Shown piece by piece: positions 1-9,869 of a stretch of DNA of 64,000 nt. Position 1 is the stretch's first letter. Each line of letters opens with the position of its first letter. Under the pieces are notes generated by a model. The model was not told the DNA's origin. It saw nothing but the letters and a program-made list of their open reading frames with translations, and made no database searches. This DNA comes from Lachnospiraceae bacterium. Its GTDB lineage: Bacteria; Bacillota; Clostridia; Lachnospirales; Lachnospiraceae. Location: positions 1-64,000 of the forward strand of contig JAAWRC010000010.1 in NCBI GenBank assembly GCA_022800815.1, in the 5' to 3' direction. The position numbers and the translations under genes are program-made.

Positions 1-162
1 GATTATACCTCATATATTTTGTCCGGTGCATCAAGGAAACCTCAGACATGATAAAGATAGTTCTTTATAACCTCTGACGGAGGGGGAAATCACTCCTTTG
101 GTTACTAATATAGATTTATTAGACAGGATTCTGTAACTATTGATAGTAGTCGTTCTTGACTA

Positions 163-717
163 CACCATTATTATACTAGACAGCTAGGAAGAAAGGTCGA
201 TGAGGATGTCTCTTCTGTACAAGAAGGGATGTTGATTAAGCAGGAACTTGCGCCAAAAACGTATTCAGGGGACCGCATAACGCCCGTTCCACAGTTTGTT
301 ATAGACGAGATTATTCTGGAGCGTGAGAAGTATGAGCTGCGAAAAGGGAAAGTGATTGATTTTCAGGACTATGGATACATTTGGTGCAAGGAGAACGGAA
401 GCCCTTTTAATAGGGGGAGTTATAAAAAAACATTTAAACGATTGTTGGCAGAATGCGGATTTCCGGATATGCATTGGTATGATTTACGTCATACATATGC
501 TACAATTCTTTCAGAAAACAATTTGAGTTTAAAAGCTATCGCATCTGCTATGGGGCACAGCAAAGAAATTTTTACCGCTGACACCTATACGAACCCTCAG
601 CAGATCATTACTGATGGACTCTCTGCCATACAACCGTTTTTGGAGGAAGTACTTCCCTCCGACGTCACAGAAACTCTTGCTATCGATTCCATAGTTTCTG
701 AGCTATTGTCAACATGA
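163..717 (+). pseudogene. Tyrosine recombinase (integrase) C-terminal remnant
   Basis: The reading frame carries the C-terminal catalytic half of a phage/ICE-type tyrosine recombinase. The box DLRHTYATIL holds the catalytic Arg and His, GHSKEIFTADTY holds the second His region and the presumed Tyr nucleophile. The only ATG is at 229, but recombinase-like sequence continues upstream in the same frame to an in-frame stop at 157-159, with no ribosome site before 229. The N-terminal DNA-binding domains and the first catalytic Arg are missing, so I read this as a decayed fragment rather than a working 162-residue enzyme. The next 170 bp (718-887) hold no gene. It suggests an old insertion ended at this border. 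Family assignment is firm; the exact 5' limit is not. Confidence 0.75.
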
Positions 718-887
718 TTTTCGTGTTAAGTAGTTTTGCTTGACGTGATTATGTATTAGGCAAGCTATCATAGTCGGAAAAACACAAATTGTGGCCGTTA
801 GTCGTGTAACGAGAAAAAACAGAGCTTTTCCTGTTTATAAAGTCGTGATGAAATCATGAAAAAACCAGCGCTAGAGAGGAGAATATC

Positions 888-2822
888 GTGGATTTACAAG
901 ACAAAAAAACGTCGGGATTATCGTGCAATTCGCACGATAATCCCGATAAAAAAGAAAGAAAATTAGCATTAAACCACAAAATTCTAATGAGTGTGGAGAA
1001 GCCTGCACGGTACATCGGCGGCGAGGTAAATGCGGTCATGAAAGACCCGGATGAAGTGGAGGTCCGCTTCGCCATGTGCTTTCCGGACGTGTACGAGATC
1101 GGGATGTCCCACTTGGGGATCCAGATTCTTTATGACATGTTCAACCGGAGGGAGGACGTCTGGTGCGAGCGGGTCTATTCTCCCTGGCTGGACATGGACC
1201 GGGTTCTCAGGGGGGAGGGGATCCCACTGTTTACCCTGGAGAGCCAGTCTCCGGTGAAGGAGATGGATTTTCTGGGGATCACGCTCCAGTACGAGATGTG
1301 CTATACCAATATTTTGCAGATTTTGGATTTGTCCGGGATTCCGCTTGCCTCCGGGGAGCGGGGGGAGGACTGTCCCATCGTCATCGGCGGAGGCCCCTGC
1401 GCCTACAATCCGGAGCCCATTGCGGAGTTTTTCGACTTGTTCTACATCGGCGAGGGGGAGACGGTCTATGACGACCTGATTGATTTATATAAGAAGGTAC
1501 GGGATTCGGGGGAGGGCCGGCGGGCTTTTCTGGAGCAGGCGGCGCAGATTCCGGGAATCTACGTGCCGGCTTTTTATGACGTGGAGTATGGGGAGGACGG
1601 GACCATTAAAGCCATGCGGCCCAACCGTCCCCATGCGCCGGAGCAGGTGGTCAAGCAGATGGTGGTGGACATGACGAAGATCCCTTACCCGGAAAAGCCG
1701 CTGGTGCCATACCTCAAGGCCACCCAGGACCGGGTGGTATTGGAGATTCAGCGGGGATGCATCCGGGGCTGCCGGTTCTGCCAGGCGGGAATGGTCTACC
1801 GGCCGGTGAGAGAGCGGGACGTGGAGGACTTGAAGGATTACGCCGTGAAGCTTTTGGAGAGTACCGGCCACGACGAGATTTCCTTAAGCTCCTTGAGTTC
1901 CAGCGATTACACCCGTTTGAAGGAGCTGGTCTATTTCCTGATCGAGCGGTTCGGGGAGCGGGACGTGAACATTTCCCTCCCATCCCTGCGGATCGACGCC
2001 TTTTCCCTGGACGTGATGAGCCGGGTGCAGGACGTGAAGAAGAGCAGCCTGACCTTTGCGCCGGAGGCGGGGAGCCAGCGTATGCGGGACGTGATCAACA
2101 AGGGGCTCACCGAGGAGGTGATCCTCTCCGGGGCGGCGGAGGCTTTTCGGGGCGGCTGGAACAAGGTGAAGCTCTATTTCATGCTGGGGCTCCCCACGGA
2201 GACGAGGGAAGACATCGAGGGGATCGCAGCCCTGGCCAACGAGGTGGCGAGGGTCTACTATGAGACGGTGCCCAAGGAGAAAAGGCAGGGCCGGGTGCAG
2301 GTGAATTCCAGCACGTCCTTCTTCATCCCCAAGCCCTTCACGCCCCTCCAGTGGGCCGCCATGTTCACGAAGGAAGAGTATCTGGACAAGGCACGAACCG
2401 TGAACGAGGCCATGAAGCGGCAACTGAACCACAAGAGCCTTCGCTACAATTGGCACGAGGCGGACGTCTCCGTGCTGGAGGGAGTCCTCGCCAGGGGGGA
2501 CCGCCGGGTGGGCCGGGGGATCCTGGAGGCCTACCGGAGAGGGTGTCTCTTTGATTCCTGGTCGGAATGCTTTGACAACGACAAGTGGATGGCGGCCTTC
2601 GAGGCGGCCGGCGTGGACGTGGCCTTTTACAATCTCAGGGAACGGTCCCTGGACGAGGTTTTTCCCTGGGACTTCATCGACACGGGGGTCACGAAGGAGT
2701 TCTTAAAGCGGGAGTGGAAGCGGGCCATGGAAGGAACGGTGACGCCCAACTGCCGGGCCGCCTGCCAGGGCTGCGGCGTGAAAAAATTCGGAGGGGGCGT
2801 GTGCTTTGAAGATCAGGATTAA
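888..2822 (+). CDS. B12-binding-domain radical SAM protein (TIGR03960-like)
   Basis: Radical SAM enzyme of the TIGR03960 type, cytoplasmic, substrate unproven. An N-terminal cobalamin-binding-like region is followed by the [4Fe-4S] motif CIRGCRFC (Cys about 291, 295, 298), and the C-terminus has a further Cys cluster (CRAACQGCGVKK). It overlaps the next gene by 17 nt; the two usually travel together and are suspected to act in RNA modification, which is an inference from co-occurrence. The start is GTG at 888 with AGAGAGGAGAA upstream. The first ~23 residues are not typical of the family, which usually begins close to 'KLAL...VEKPARYIGGE'; they are encoded by a perfect 15-bp inverted repeat (912-946), so the native start may have been displaced. 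Confidence 0.88.
   Translation: MDLQDKKTSGLSCNSHDNPDKKERKLALNHKILMSVEKPARYIGGEVNAVMKDPDEVEVRFAMCFPDVYEIGMSHLGIQILYDMFNRREDVWCERVYSPWLDMDRVLRGEGIPLFTLESQSPVKEMDFLGITLQYEMCYTNILQILDLSGIPLASGERGEDCPIVIGGGPCAYNPEPIAEFFDLFYIGEGETVYDDLIDLYKKVRDSGEGRRAFLEQAAQIPGIYVPAFYDVEYGEDGTIKAMRPNRPHAPEQVVKQMVVDMTKIPYPEKPLVPYLKATQDRVVLEIQRGCIRGCRFCQAGMVYRPVRERDVEDLKDYAVKLLESTGHDEISLSSLSSSDYTRLKELVYFLIERFGERDVNISLPSLRIDAFSLDVMSRVQDVKKSSLTFAPEAGSQRMRDVINKGLTEEVILSGAAEAFRGGWNKVKLYFMLGLPTETREDIEGIAALANEVARVYYETVPKEKRQGRVQVNSSTSFFIPKPFTPLQWAAMFTKEEYLDKARTVNEAMKRQLNHKSLRYNWHEADVSVLEGVLARGDRRVGRGILEAYRRGCLFDSWSECFDNDKWMAAFEAAGVDVAFYNLRERSLDEVFPWDFIDTGVTKEFLKREWKRAMEGTVTPNCRAACQGCGVKKFGGGVCFEDQD
912..946. repeat. Perfect 15-bp inverted repeat inside a coding N-terminus
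   Basis: Arms TCGGGATTATCGTGC (912-926) and its exact reverse complement (932-946) enclose a 5-nt AATTC loop. It sits 24 nt after the GTG start of the radical SAM gene and is translated in frame as part of a non-conserved leader. It lacks a T-tract, so it is not an ordinary terminator. It could be a dispersed palindromic repeat or an RNA element acting on translation. Confidence 0.8.
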
Positions 2823-3504
2823 ATTCAAAAAGACGGGGATCATGAGGTATATCGGCCATCTGGACGTGATGCGGTATTTCCAGAAGGTCAACCGGAGGGC
2901 CGGCGTGGACATCGCCTATTCCGCAGGCTTCAGCCCCCACCAGCTCATGTCCTTTGCGTCCCCCTTAGGCCTGGGGCTCACCAGCGAGGGGGAGTACCTG
3001 GACATGGAGGTGCATTCCTGTGAATCCTCCAGGTCCATGGCAGAGCGGATGAACGCAGTCATGGCCGAGGGGATGGAGATCGTTGGCGTCTGGCAGCTTC
3101 CTGAGGGCGCAAAACCGGCCATGGCCGTGGTAGCCGCCGCCGACTATGTCCTCACGCCGGAGCAGGAACTCTGGGGGGAAATTCGGGGGACGGCGGAAAC
3201 GTTTTTCGCACAGAGCGCCATTCCTGTCCGGAAGAAGACGAAGAAGAGCGAGAAGGAAGTGGACATCCGCCCGCTCATTTATGACTGGAGACTTTTGGAC
3301 GGGGGGATTTTCGTGAAGCTGGCGTCGGGAAGTACCGACAATTTAAAGCCGGAGCTTATTTTGGAGGCTTTTTTCCGGTATATGGGGAGAGAATATGATC
3401 CCTGCTCTTGTTCTGTCTGCCGCATGGAGCTTTACGCCAGAGAGGGCGGGGAAGCGGAGGGCCGCCTGATTCCCCTCTCTGATTTCGGGGAGGAGATCTT
3501 ATGA
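2806..3504 (+). CDS. Radical SAM-associated DUF2344 protein (TIGR03936-like)
   Basis: A 232-residue cytoplasmic protein starting MKIRIKFKKTG with the conserved early motif YIGHLDVMRYFQKVNRRAG typical of the DUF2344/TIGR03936 family. The family is found next to, or fused to, TIGR03960 radical SAM proteins, as here, where the start lies inside the end of the upstream gene. The start codon is TTG at 2806; an earlier GTG at 2801 is out of frame. The C-terminal part holds a Cys pair in CSCSVCRMELY. The biochemical role is unknown; a partner role in an RNA modification reaction is inference. The stop codon overlaps the next start as ATGA, so translation of the three genes is likely coupled. Confidence 0.86.
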   Translation: MKIRIKFKKTGIMRYIGHLDVMRYFQKVNRRAGVDIAYSAGFSPHQLMSFASPLGLGLTSEGEYLDMEVHSCESSRSMAERMNAVMAEGMEIVGVWQLPEGAKPAMAVVAAADYVLTPEQELWGEIRGTAETFFAQSAIPVRKKTKKSEKEVDIRPLIYDWRLLDGGIFVKLASGSTDNLKPELILEAFFRYMGREYDPCSCSVCRMELYAREGGEAEGRLIPLSDFGEEIL

Positions 3505-4724
3505 GGAGGACGGTCGTCACGAGGCTTTCCGGCTCCCTGCTTGCGGCCGAGGAGGAAGATGGGAGAATCACGGGGCTTTTTCTGGAACCCGAAGGGACGG
3601 AATCCCTGGTGGGCCGGATCTACGTGGGCCGGGTGAAAAGCATCGTCAAAAATATCCGGGCCGCATTTCTGGAATTCGGGCGGGACGAGATGTGCTTTTA
3701 TCCTCTGGAGGAATGGGAGAAGCATCCCCTTCCGGGAATGGAGGGGAAGACCCTGAAGGAGGGGGACAGCCTTCTTATTCAGATCGAGAAGGACGCCGTC
3801 AAGACGAAAGCCCCCATGGCGACCACCTGCATCATCTTTGCGGGGCAGTATCTGGTGCTTGCGGCCGGGAAGAGGGGAATCTGCTTTTCTTCCAAGATTC
3901 GGGATGGGGCGAGAAAGCAGGCCCTAAAAGAGTTCCTTACGGAAGCGGCAGATTCCGCAGAGACTTCCTTTCCCTTCGGACTCATTGTGCGGACCAACGG
4001 AAAAACGGCGCCGTATGGGGCGATTCTCTCAGAGCTTGAGACGCTTTTAAAAACGGCCTCCCGAATTTTCTCCCTGTGGGAGACACGGACGGCGGGAACC
4101 CTTCTCTATGAGCCGGAGCCGGCCTTTCTTGCGGAAATTTTCAATAACCGAACCGGGAGTTTCGGCGAGGTGGTCACCGACGACCAGACGGTGTACCGGC
4201 TTGTGGAAGAAAAGCTTAAGACCCTTCGAGCGCAGGACGAAGCCTGCCCGCTTCCCGCCCTGCGGCTTTACGGGGACTCGTATCCCCTCTCCAAGCTGTA
4301 CAGCCTGGAGACGGCACTCTCCAAAGCCCTCTCGGAAAAGGTCTGGTTAAAGTCCGGCGGGTCGCTCATCATCCAGCCCACGGAGGCGCTGGTGTCCATC
4401 GACGTCAACACCGGGAAATTTGACGGGAAAAAGCGGCTGGAGGAGACCTTTTTCAAGATCAACCTGGAGGCGGCGGCGGAGATCGCCGTCCAGCTAAGGC
4501 TCCGGAACCTGTCGGGAATCATCATCGTGGACTTCATTGACATGGAGGAAAGGGACCACAAGGAACAGCTCCTGAGAGTCTTCGCCGCCGCCCTGGAGAA
4601 CGACCCGGTGAAGGTGAACCTTCTGGGCTTTACCAGGCTGAATTTGGTGGAGTTGACGAGAAAAAAGGTGCGGAAACCATTGCATGAGCTTCTGTCCGGA
4701 AAAAGGAAGGACAGGAAGGAATAA
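3501..4724 (+). CDS. Ribonuclease E/G family protein
   Basis: Endoribonuclease of the RNase E/G family (407 residues), expected to cleave AU-rich single-stranded RNA. The N-terminal S1-like region (VGRIYVGRVKSIVKNIRAAFLEFG) and the DNase I-like catalytic site are both present: SIDVNTGKF near residues 299-307 and IIIVDFIDMEE near 338-348 carry the metal-binding Asp residues. The protein ends shortly after LTRKKVRKPLHELL, so the CPxC zinc-link that follows in E. coli RNase E/G is absent; zinc-mediated tetramerisation is therefore doubtful. It overlaps the upstream gene by ATGA. In many Clostridia this trio is followed by L21/L27 ribosomal genes; here it is followed by small lipoprotein genes instead. 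Confidence 0.86.
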   Translation: MRRTVVTRLSGSLLAAEEEDGRITGLFLEPEGTESLVGRIYVGRVKSIVKNIRAAFLEFGRDEMCFYPLEEWEKHPLPGMEGKTLKEGDSLLIQIEKDAVKTKAPMATTCIIFAGQYLVLAAGKRGICFSSKIRDGARKQALKEFLTEAADSAETSFPFGLIVRTNGKTAPYGAILSELETLLKTASRIFSLWETRTAGTLLYEPEPAFLAEIFNNRTGSFGEVVTDDQTVYRLVEEKLKTLRAQDEACPLPALRLYGDSYPLSKLYSLETALSKALSEKVWLKSGGSLIIQPTEALVSIDVNTGKFDGKKRLEETFFKINLEAAAEIAVQLRLRNLSGIIIVDFIDMEERDHKEQLLRVFAAALENDPVKVNLLGFTRLNLVELTRKKVRKPLHELLSGKRKDRKE

Positions 4725-4772
4725 AAAACGATAAAATCGGGCATATTACATGGATATTTTTCAAGATTCCTC

Positions 4773-4801
4773 TTGCATTTCCGTGGGAAAAGTGCTAAAT
4801 T
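4773..4801 (+). promoter_or_regulatory. Sigma-70-type promoter for the lipoprotein genes
   Basis: TTGCAT (4773-4778), a 17-bp spacer and TAAATT (4796-4801) precede the first lipoprotein gene by about 50 nt. The call rests on match and spacing only. Confidence 0.45.
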
Positions 4802-4852
4802 AGTCTTTGTGGGTTTCATACCCAAATATTTTAGTCAAATGGAGGATGTGAA

Positions 4853-5230
4853 ATGAAGAAGCGTGTAGCGGTATTTATGCTGGCGGTGGTCATGACCGTT
4901 CTGGCTCTGGCCGGATGTGGCGGAAAGAAGTCTTCTGCTCCCGTGGTCGGAGATTGGAAGATTACCAAGATTGAGGCCATGGGCGTCAGCATGGGTGTGG
5001 ATGAATATCTGTCGGCGGCCGGCATGGGTGACGTGAAGATGGAGATGTCCATCAAGGACAACGGCAAGTTCAGCATGGACATAGTCGGAGAGTCCGGAAC
5101 CGGGACGTGGAAGTACGAGGAGCCGACCCTGACTCTGGACGACGGAAGCGACACCGTGACAGCCGAGTACAAAGATAGCACGATCGTTCTGGAGATGAGT
5201 GGCGTGTCCATGATCTTCGAGAAGAAATAA
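4853..5230 (+). CDS. Small lipoprotein, paralogue 1
   Basis: A 125-residue exported lipoprotein. The N-terminus is a classic type II signal peptide (MKKR, hydrophobic stretch, lipobox LALAGC) with the lipidated Cys near residue 22, so it should sit on the outer face of the cytoplasmic membrane. The mature part is a ~100-residue domain (GDWKITKIEAMG ... MEMSIKDNGKFSMD ... GTWKYEEPTLTL ... VSMIFEKK) that resembles small lipocalin-like or beta-rich domains of Clostridia, though I cannot name the family. The same domain recurs in the next two genes, which arose by tandem duplication. A good RBS (GGAGG) lies at 4842-4846. Confidence 0.8.
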   Translation: MKKRVAVFMLAVVMTVLALAGCGGKKSSAPVVGDWKITKIEAMGVSMGVDEYLSAAGMGDVKMEMSIKDNGKFSMDIVGESGTGTWKYEEPTLTLDDGSDTVTAEYKDSTIVLEMSGVSMIFEKK

Positions 5231-5254
5231 CAACAAATAGACAGAGGTGAGAAA

Positions 5255-5629
5255 ATGAAGAAGCGTATAGCGGTACTTATGCTTGCGGCGGTCATGGTCG
5301 TTCTGGCTTTGGCCGGATGTGGCGGAAAGAAGGATGCTTCTCCCGTAGTCGGTACCTGGAAGGCGACCGAAGTCGAAGCCATGGGCGTCAATGTAAAGGT
5401 GGACGAATACCTGGAGCAGATGGGCATGGGCGACATGAAGATGGAGATGTCCATCACGGATGACGGCAAGTTCAGCATGGACATGGCCGGTCAGCAGGTG
5501 GAAGGCACCTGGAAGTTCAGCGGTTCAACCCTTACCCTGACGGCGGAGGGTTCCGATTTGGATGCCGAGTATAAAGATGGCAAGATCACCGTGGACGAGA
5601 GCGGCGTAAAGGTGATTTTTGAGAAATAA
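5255..5629 (+). CDS. Small lipoprotein, paralogue 2
   Basis: A 124-residue lipoprotein, nearly the same in design as the gene 25 nt upstream: MKKRIAVLMLAAVMVVLALAGCGGKK, with the lipobox Cys near residue 22, then the same ~100-residue domain (GTWKATEVEAMG, MEMSITDDGKFSMD, GTWKFSGSTLTL, VKVIFEK). High similarity at DNA level, including the signal peptide, indicates a recent tandem duplication. Likely co-transcribed with paralogue 1 from the promoter at 4773. Function unknown; no catalytic motif is visible. Confidence 0.8.
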   Translation: MKKRIAVLMLAAVMVVLALAGCGGKKDASPVVGTWKATEVEAMGVNVKVDEYLEQMGMGDMKMEMSITDDGKFSMDMAGQQVEGTWKFSGSTLTLTAEGSDLDAEYKDGKITVDESGVKVIFEK

Positions 5630-5716
5630 GATTCATGGTTTGCGTGTATTGAATGAATAAGAGATGCAGAGAGCTCCTGTCGGGTCGTTGTTGGCCTGTC
5701 AGGGGCCTTTTCTCGT

Positions 5717-6505
5717 ATGGCCTTGACTGGAATGCAACCCGCTCAAAACCAATCGTATCAGAATCAATCGTATCAAGACCAATCTTATTCGAATCAGCCA
5801 TATTTGAATCATCAGGCTTCGACCGACAAGTCTGTGGATGGAGGCAATTTCGGGAAAAAGAAAAAGACAGCTCTTATTGTCACGCTGGTTAGCGTGGCTG
5901 TGGTGCTGGCAGCGACGGCGGCAGTCCTCGTCCTGTTTGTTTTTAATTGGGAGAGGGGATTTAAGAAGCATGTGGAGGAGAGAAACTGGGCAAAAGCCGA
6001 GGAAGTATATGAAGAAAAGATTGATGGGAATGAAAAGAGGGAGGAGAAGGCGGACGAAATCCTACGGGAAGCGGTGGATTCCTTAAAGGAGGGCTATGAT
6101 TCTGACTTTATGGAATATTCTGCGGTGGCAGAGCATTTGGAGGCCATCGAAGAATTTTGGGACGATTCCTATGTTCGGAGGGTATCGGAAGAGATTGCAA
6201 GCGCAGAAGGGCAGAACGCCTTGCCTGGAACCTGGAGGGCGACAGAGATTGAGGCCATGGGGGTGACCGTGAATGTATCGGATTACCTGGAGCAGATGGG
6301 CATGGGCGACATGAAGATGGAGATGTCGCTCACGGAGGATGGAAGATTTGGCATGGATTTGATGGGACAGCAGGTGGAAGGAAGCTGGAGGTACAACGGC
6401 TCAACCCTGACCCTGACTGCGGAAGGCGAGGACCTGAGCGCCGAGTGCGAAGACGGCAAGATTACGATAGAAGAGAGCGGCGTAAAAATTATTTTCGAGA
6501 AATAA
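5717..6505 (+). CDS. Membrane-anchored protein with the same C-terminal domain as the lipoproteins
   Basis: A 262-residue protein in three parts: a Gln/Ser/Tyr/Asn-rich N-terminus (QNQSYQNQSYQDQSY repeats), one transmembrane helix near residues 51-75 (TALIVTLVSVAVVLAATAAVLVLF region), and an extracytoplasmic part with a charged helical linker followed by the ~95-residue domain shared with the two upstream lipoproteins (GTWRATEIEAMG ... VKIIFEK). The layout (low-complexity tail, one TM, outer domain) matches the zinc-ribbon proteins at 12-17 kb but no zinc ribbon is present here. The start at 5717 has only a weak RBS (AGGGG); an ATG at 5653 is in another frame. Function unknown. Confidence 0.7.
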   Translation: MALTGMQPAQNQSYQNQSYQDQSYSNQPYLNHQASTDKSVDGGNFGKKKKTALIVTLVSVAVVLAATAAVLVLFVFNWERGFKKHVEERNWAKAEEVYEEKIDGNEKREEKADEILREAVDSLKEGYDSDFMEYSAVAEHLEAIEEFWDDSYVRRVSEEIASAEGQNALPGTWRATEIEAMGVTVNVSDYLEQMGMGDMKMEMSLTEDGRFGMDLMGQQVEGSWRYNGSTLTLTAEGEDLSAECEDGKITIEESGVKIIFEK

Positions 6506-6556
6506 ACTTTTCCCTTCACTTTGGAAATTATTTATAGAAGAAAGTGAATTTATCTA

Positions 6557-6585
6557 TTGACAGCCGGCTGTTTTTAGGTTAGACT
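6557..6585 (+). promoter_or_regulatory. Promoter of rpsT
   Basis: TTGACA (6557-6562), 17-bp spacer, TAGACT (6580-6585). It leaves a leader of roughly 80 nt before the rpsT start, in which regulation by S20 itself is possible but not shown. Confidence 0.7.
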
Positions 6586-6674
6586 AAAGCGGTATGTTTA
6601 CATTAGACTGTCCGTGTCCGGCTTTAATGCAAACCAGATAAAAAAATATTTTATTTGATTTGGAGGTGTACCAA

Positions 6675-6938
6675 TTGGCAAATATCAAATCCGCAAAGAA
6701 AAGAGTGTTGGTGACCCAGACCAAGACCGCTAGGAACAAGGCGATCCGTTCCAGGGTGAAGACCATGATCAAGAAGGTCGAGACCGCTATTGCTGCCGGT
6801 GACAAGGCTGCTGCACAGGCCAGCTTAGTGGTGGCCATCAGCGAGATTGACAAGGCTGCTTCCAAGGGTGTCTACCACAAGAACACCGCTTCCAGGAAGG
6901 TTGCCCGTTTGACCAAGGCCGTAAACGGCGTTGCATAA
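6675..6938 (+). CDS. rpsT: 30S ribosomal protein S20
   Basis: S20 binds 16S rRNA early in 30S assembly. The 87-residue product reads ANIKSAKKRVLVTQTKTARN after the initiator and is Lys/Ala-rich throughout, as expected. The start is TTG at 6675, chosen because the family begins MANIKSAKKR and because TGGAGGTG lies at 6661-6668; an upstream in-frame TTG at 6660 would overlap that ribosome site. A non-AUG start is well known for rpsT in other bacteria and takes part in its control. The gene is a single transcription unit between its own promoter and a hairpin terminator. Confidence 0.96.
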   Translation: MANIKSAKKRVLVTQTKTARNKAIRSRVKTMIKKVETAIAAGDKAAAQASLVVAISEIDKAASKGVYHKNTASRKVARLTKAVNGVA

Positions 6939-6950
6939 ATAACCTATCAA

Positions 6951-6986
6951 AATCCTGTCAGAATGGTGTGCTGGCAGGATTTTTTA
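6951..6986 (+). terminator. Intrinsic terminator of rpsT
   Basis: AATCCTGTCAG (6951-6961) pairs with CTGGCAGGATT (6971-6981) with one G-U pair and runs into T6. It lies 12 nt after the rpsT stop. Confidence 0.88.
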
Positions 6987-7024
6987 TACCTTTAAGGGGA
7001 TGCGGAAAGTACCTTGGAAAGTGC

Positions 7025-7053
7025 TTGACACAGGGAGACATTTTGGGTAGGAT
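7025..7053 (+). promoter_or_regulatory. Promoter of guaB
   Basis: TTGACA (7025-7030), 17-bp spacer, TAGGAT (7048-7053), about 56 nt before the guaB start. Confidence 0.7.
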
Positions 7054-7067
7054 AATATATTAAATAG

Positions 7068-8564
<1,497 letters not shown>

Positions 8565-8592
8565 AGCAGACGAAAAGGAGCAGCGCACGGAC

Positions 8593-9867
8593 ATGAAGAA
8601 GGAACCTTTTGTGACACTTAAGCAGCTTAAGGAGATTGAGAAGACTTATCCGACCCCCTATCACCTCTACGACGAGAGGGGGATCCGGGAGAATGCGAGA
8701 CGGGTGAAGGAGGCGTTTTCCTGGAATGCGGGCTTTCGGGAGTATTTTGCGGTGAAGGCCACCCCCAATCCTTTTCTGATCAATATTTTGCGGGAGTACG
8801 GCTGCGGCTGCGACTGTTCTTCCATGACGGAGCTGATGCTGGCGGACGCCATCGGCTGTTCGGGGGAGGAAATCATGTTTTCCTCCAATGCGACACCTGC
8901 GGAGGAATACCAGTTTGCAAGGAAGCTGAACGCAACCATCAACCTGGACGATTTTACCCATATCGAGTACCTGGAGAAATGTGCGGGCATTCCGGAGACC
9001 ATCAGCTGCCGTTACAATCCCGGCGGAATCTTCAAGATGAGCAACGGGATCATGGACAATCCCGGGGATGCCAAGTACGGTTTCACCCACGAGCAGATCA
9101 TCGAGGGATTTAAAATCTTAAAGGAAAAGGGCGTGAAAACCTTCGGTCTCCATGCGTTTTTGGCCAGCAACACCGTCACCAACGAGTATTACCCGATGCT
9201 TGCGAAGGTGCTCTTCGAGCTGGCGGTGGAGCTCAGGGAGAAGACGGGTGTCTCGGTGAAATTTATTAACCTCTCCGGCGGCGTGGGAATTCCCTACCGG
9301 CCGGAGCAGGAGCCCAATGACATCCTGGCCATCGGCGAGGGCGTGCGGAAGGTCTATGAGGAGGTCCTTGTGTCTGCCGGCATGGACGACGTGGCGCTCT
9401 ACACGGAGATGGGACGGTTTATGATGGGGTCCTACGGCTGTCTGGTGACAAAGGCCATTCACCAGAAACACATTTATAAGGAATATATCGGCTGTGACGC
9501 CTGTGCTGCCAACCTGATGCGGCCGGCCATTTACGGAGCCTACCATCATATCACGGTCATGGGGAAGGAGAACGACGTCTGCGACCACAAGTACGACGTG
9601 ACCGGATCCCTGTGTGAAAACAGCGACAAGTTCGCCATCGACCGGATGCTTCCCAAGGTGGACGTGGGGGATTTTCTGGTGATCCACGACACGGGTGCCC
9701 ACGGCTATTCCATGGGTTATAATTATAACGGAAAGCTCCGTTCGGCTGAGCTTCTTCTCAGGGAGGACGGGAGCGTGCAGATGATCCGCAGGGGCGAGAC
9801 GGCCCATGACTATTTTGCAACCTTTGATTTTTGTGACGTCTTAAAAGATATCAAGTGGCAGGACTGA
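8593..9867 (+). CDS. lysA: Diaminopimelate decarboxylase family protein
   Basis: PLP-dependent fold-type III decarboxylase, expected to convert meso-diaminopimelate to lysine. Visible landmarks: TPYHLYDERGI, the PLP lysine in YFAVKATPNP, the glycine-rich phosphate loop NLSGGVGIPYRPEQ, EMGRFMMGSYG, and the dimer-interface motif CDACAANLMRPAIYGAYHHI supplying the active-site Cys. At 424 residues it is typical. The start at 8593 follows AAGGAG (8575-8580); the frame stays open back into guaB. It is 2 nt from the next gene, suggesting an operon. Related ornithine or carboxynorspermidine decarboxylases share the fold, so substrate identity is inferred. Confidence 0.85.
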   Translation: MKKEPFVTLKQLKEIEKTYPTPYHLYDERGIRENARRVKEAFSWNAGFREYFAVKATPNPFLINILREYGCGCDCSSMTELMLADAIGCSGEEIMFSSNATPAEEYQFARKLNATINLDDFTHIEYLEKCAGIPETISCRYNPGGIFKMSNGIMDNPGDAKYGFTHEQIIEGFKILKEKGVKTFGLHAFLASNTVTNEYYPMLAKVLFELAVELREKTGVSVKFINLSGGVGIPYRPEQEPNDILAIGEGVRKVYEEVLVSAGMDDVALYTEMGRFMMGSYGCLVTKAIHQKHIYKEYIGCDACAANLMRPAIYGAYHHITVMGKENDVCDHKYDVTGSLCENSDKFAIDRMLPKVDVGDFLVIHDTGAHGYSMGYNYNGKLRSAELLLREDGSVQMIRRGETAHDYFATFDFCDVLKDIKWQD

Positions 9868-9869
9868 TT

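Noticed and set aside
5653-5892. 79-residue forward frame starting at 5653
   Set aside because: Overlaps the start of the better-supported 5717 gene in another frame, no ribosome site and no recognisable domain.
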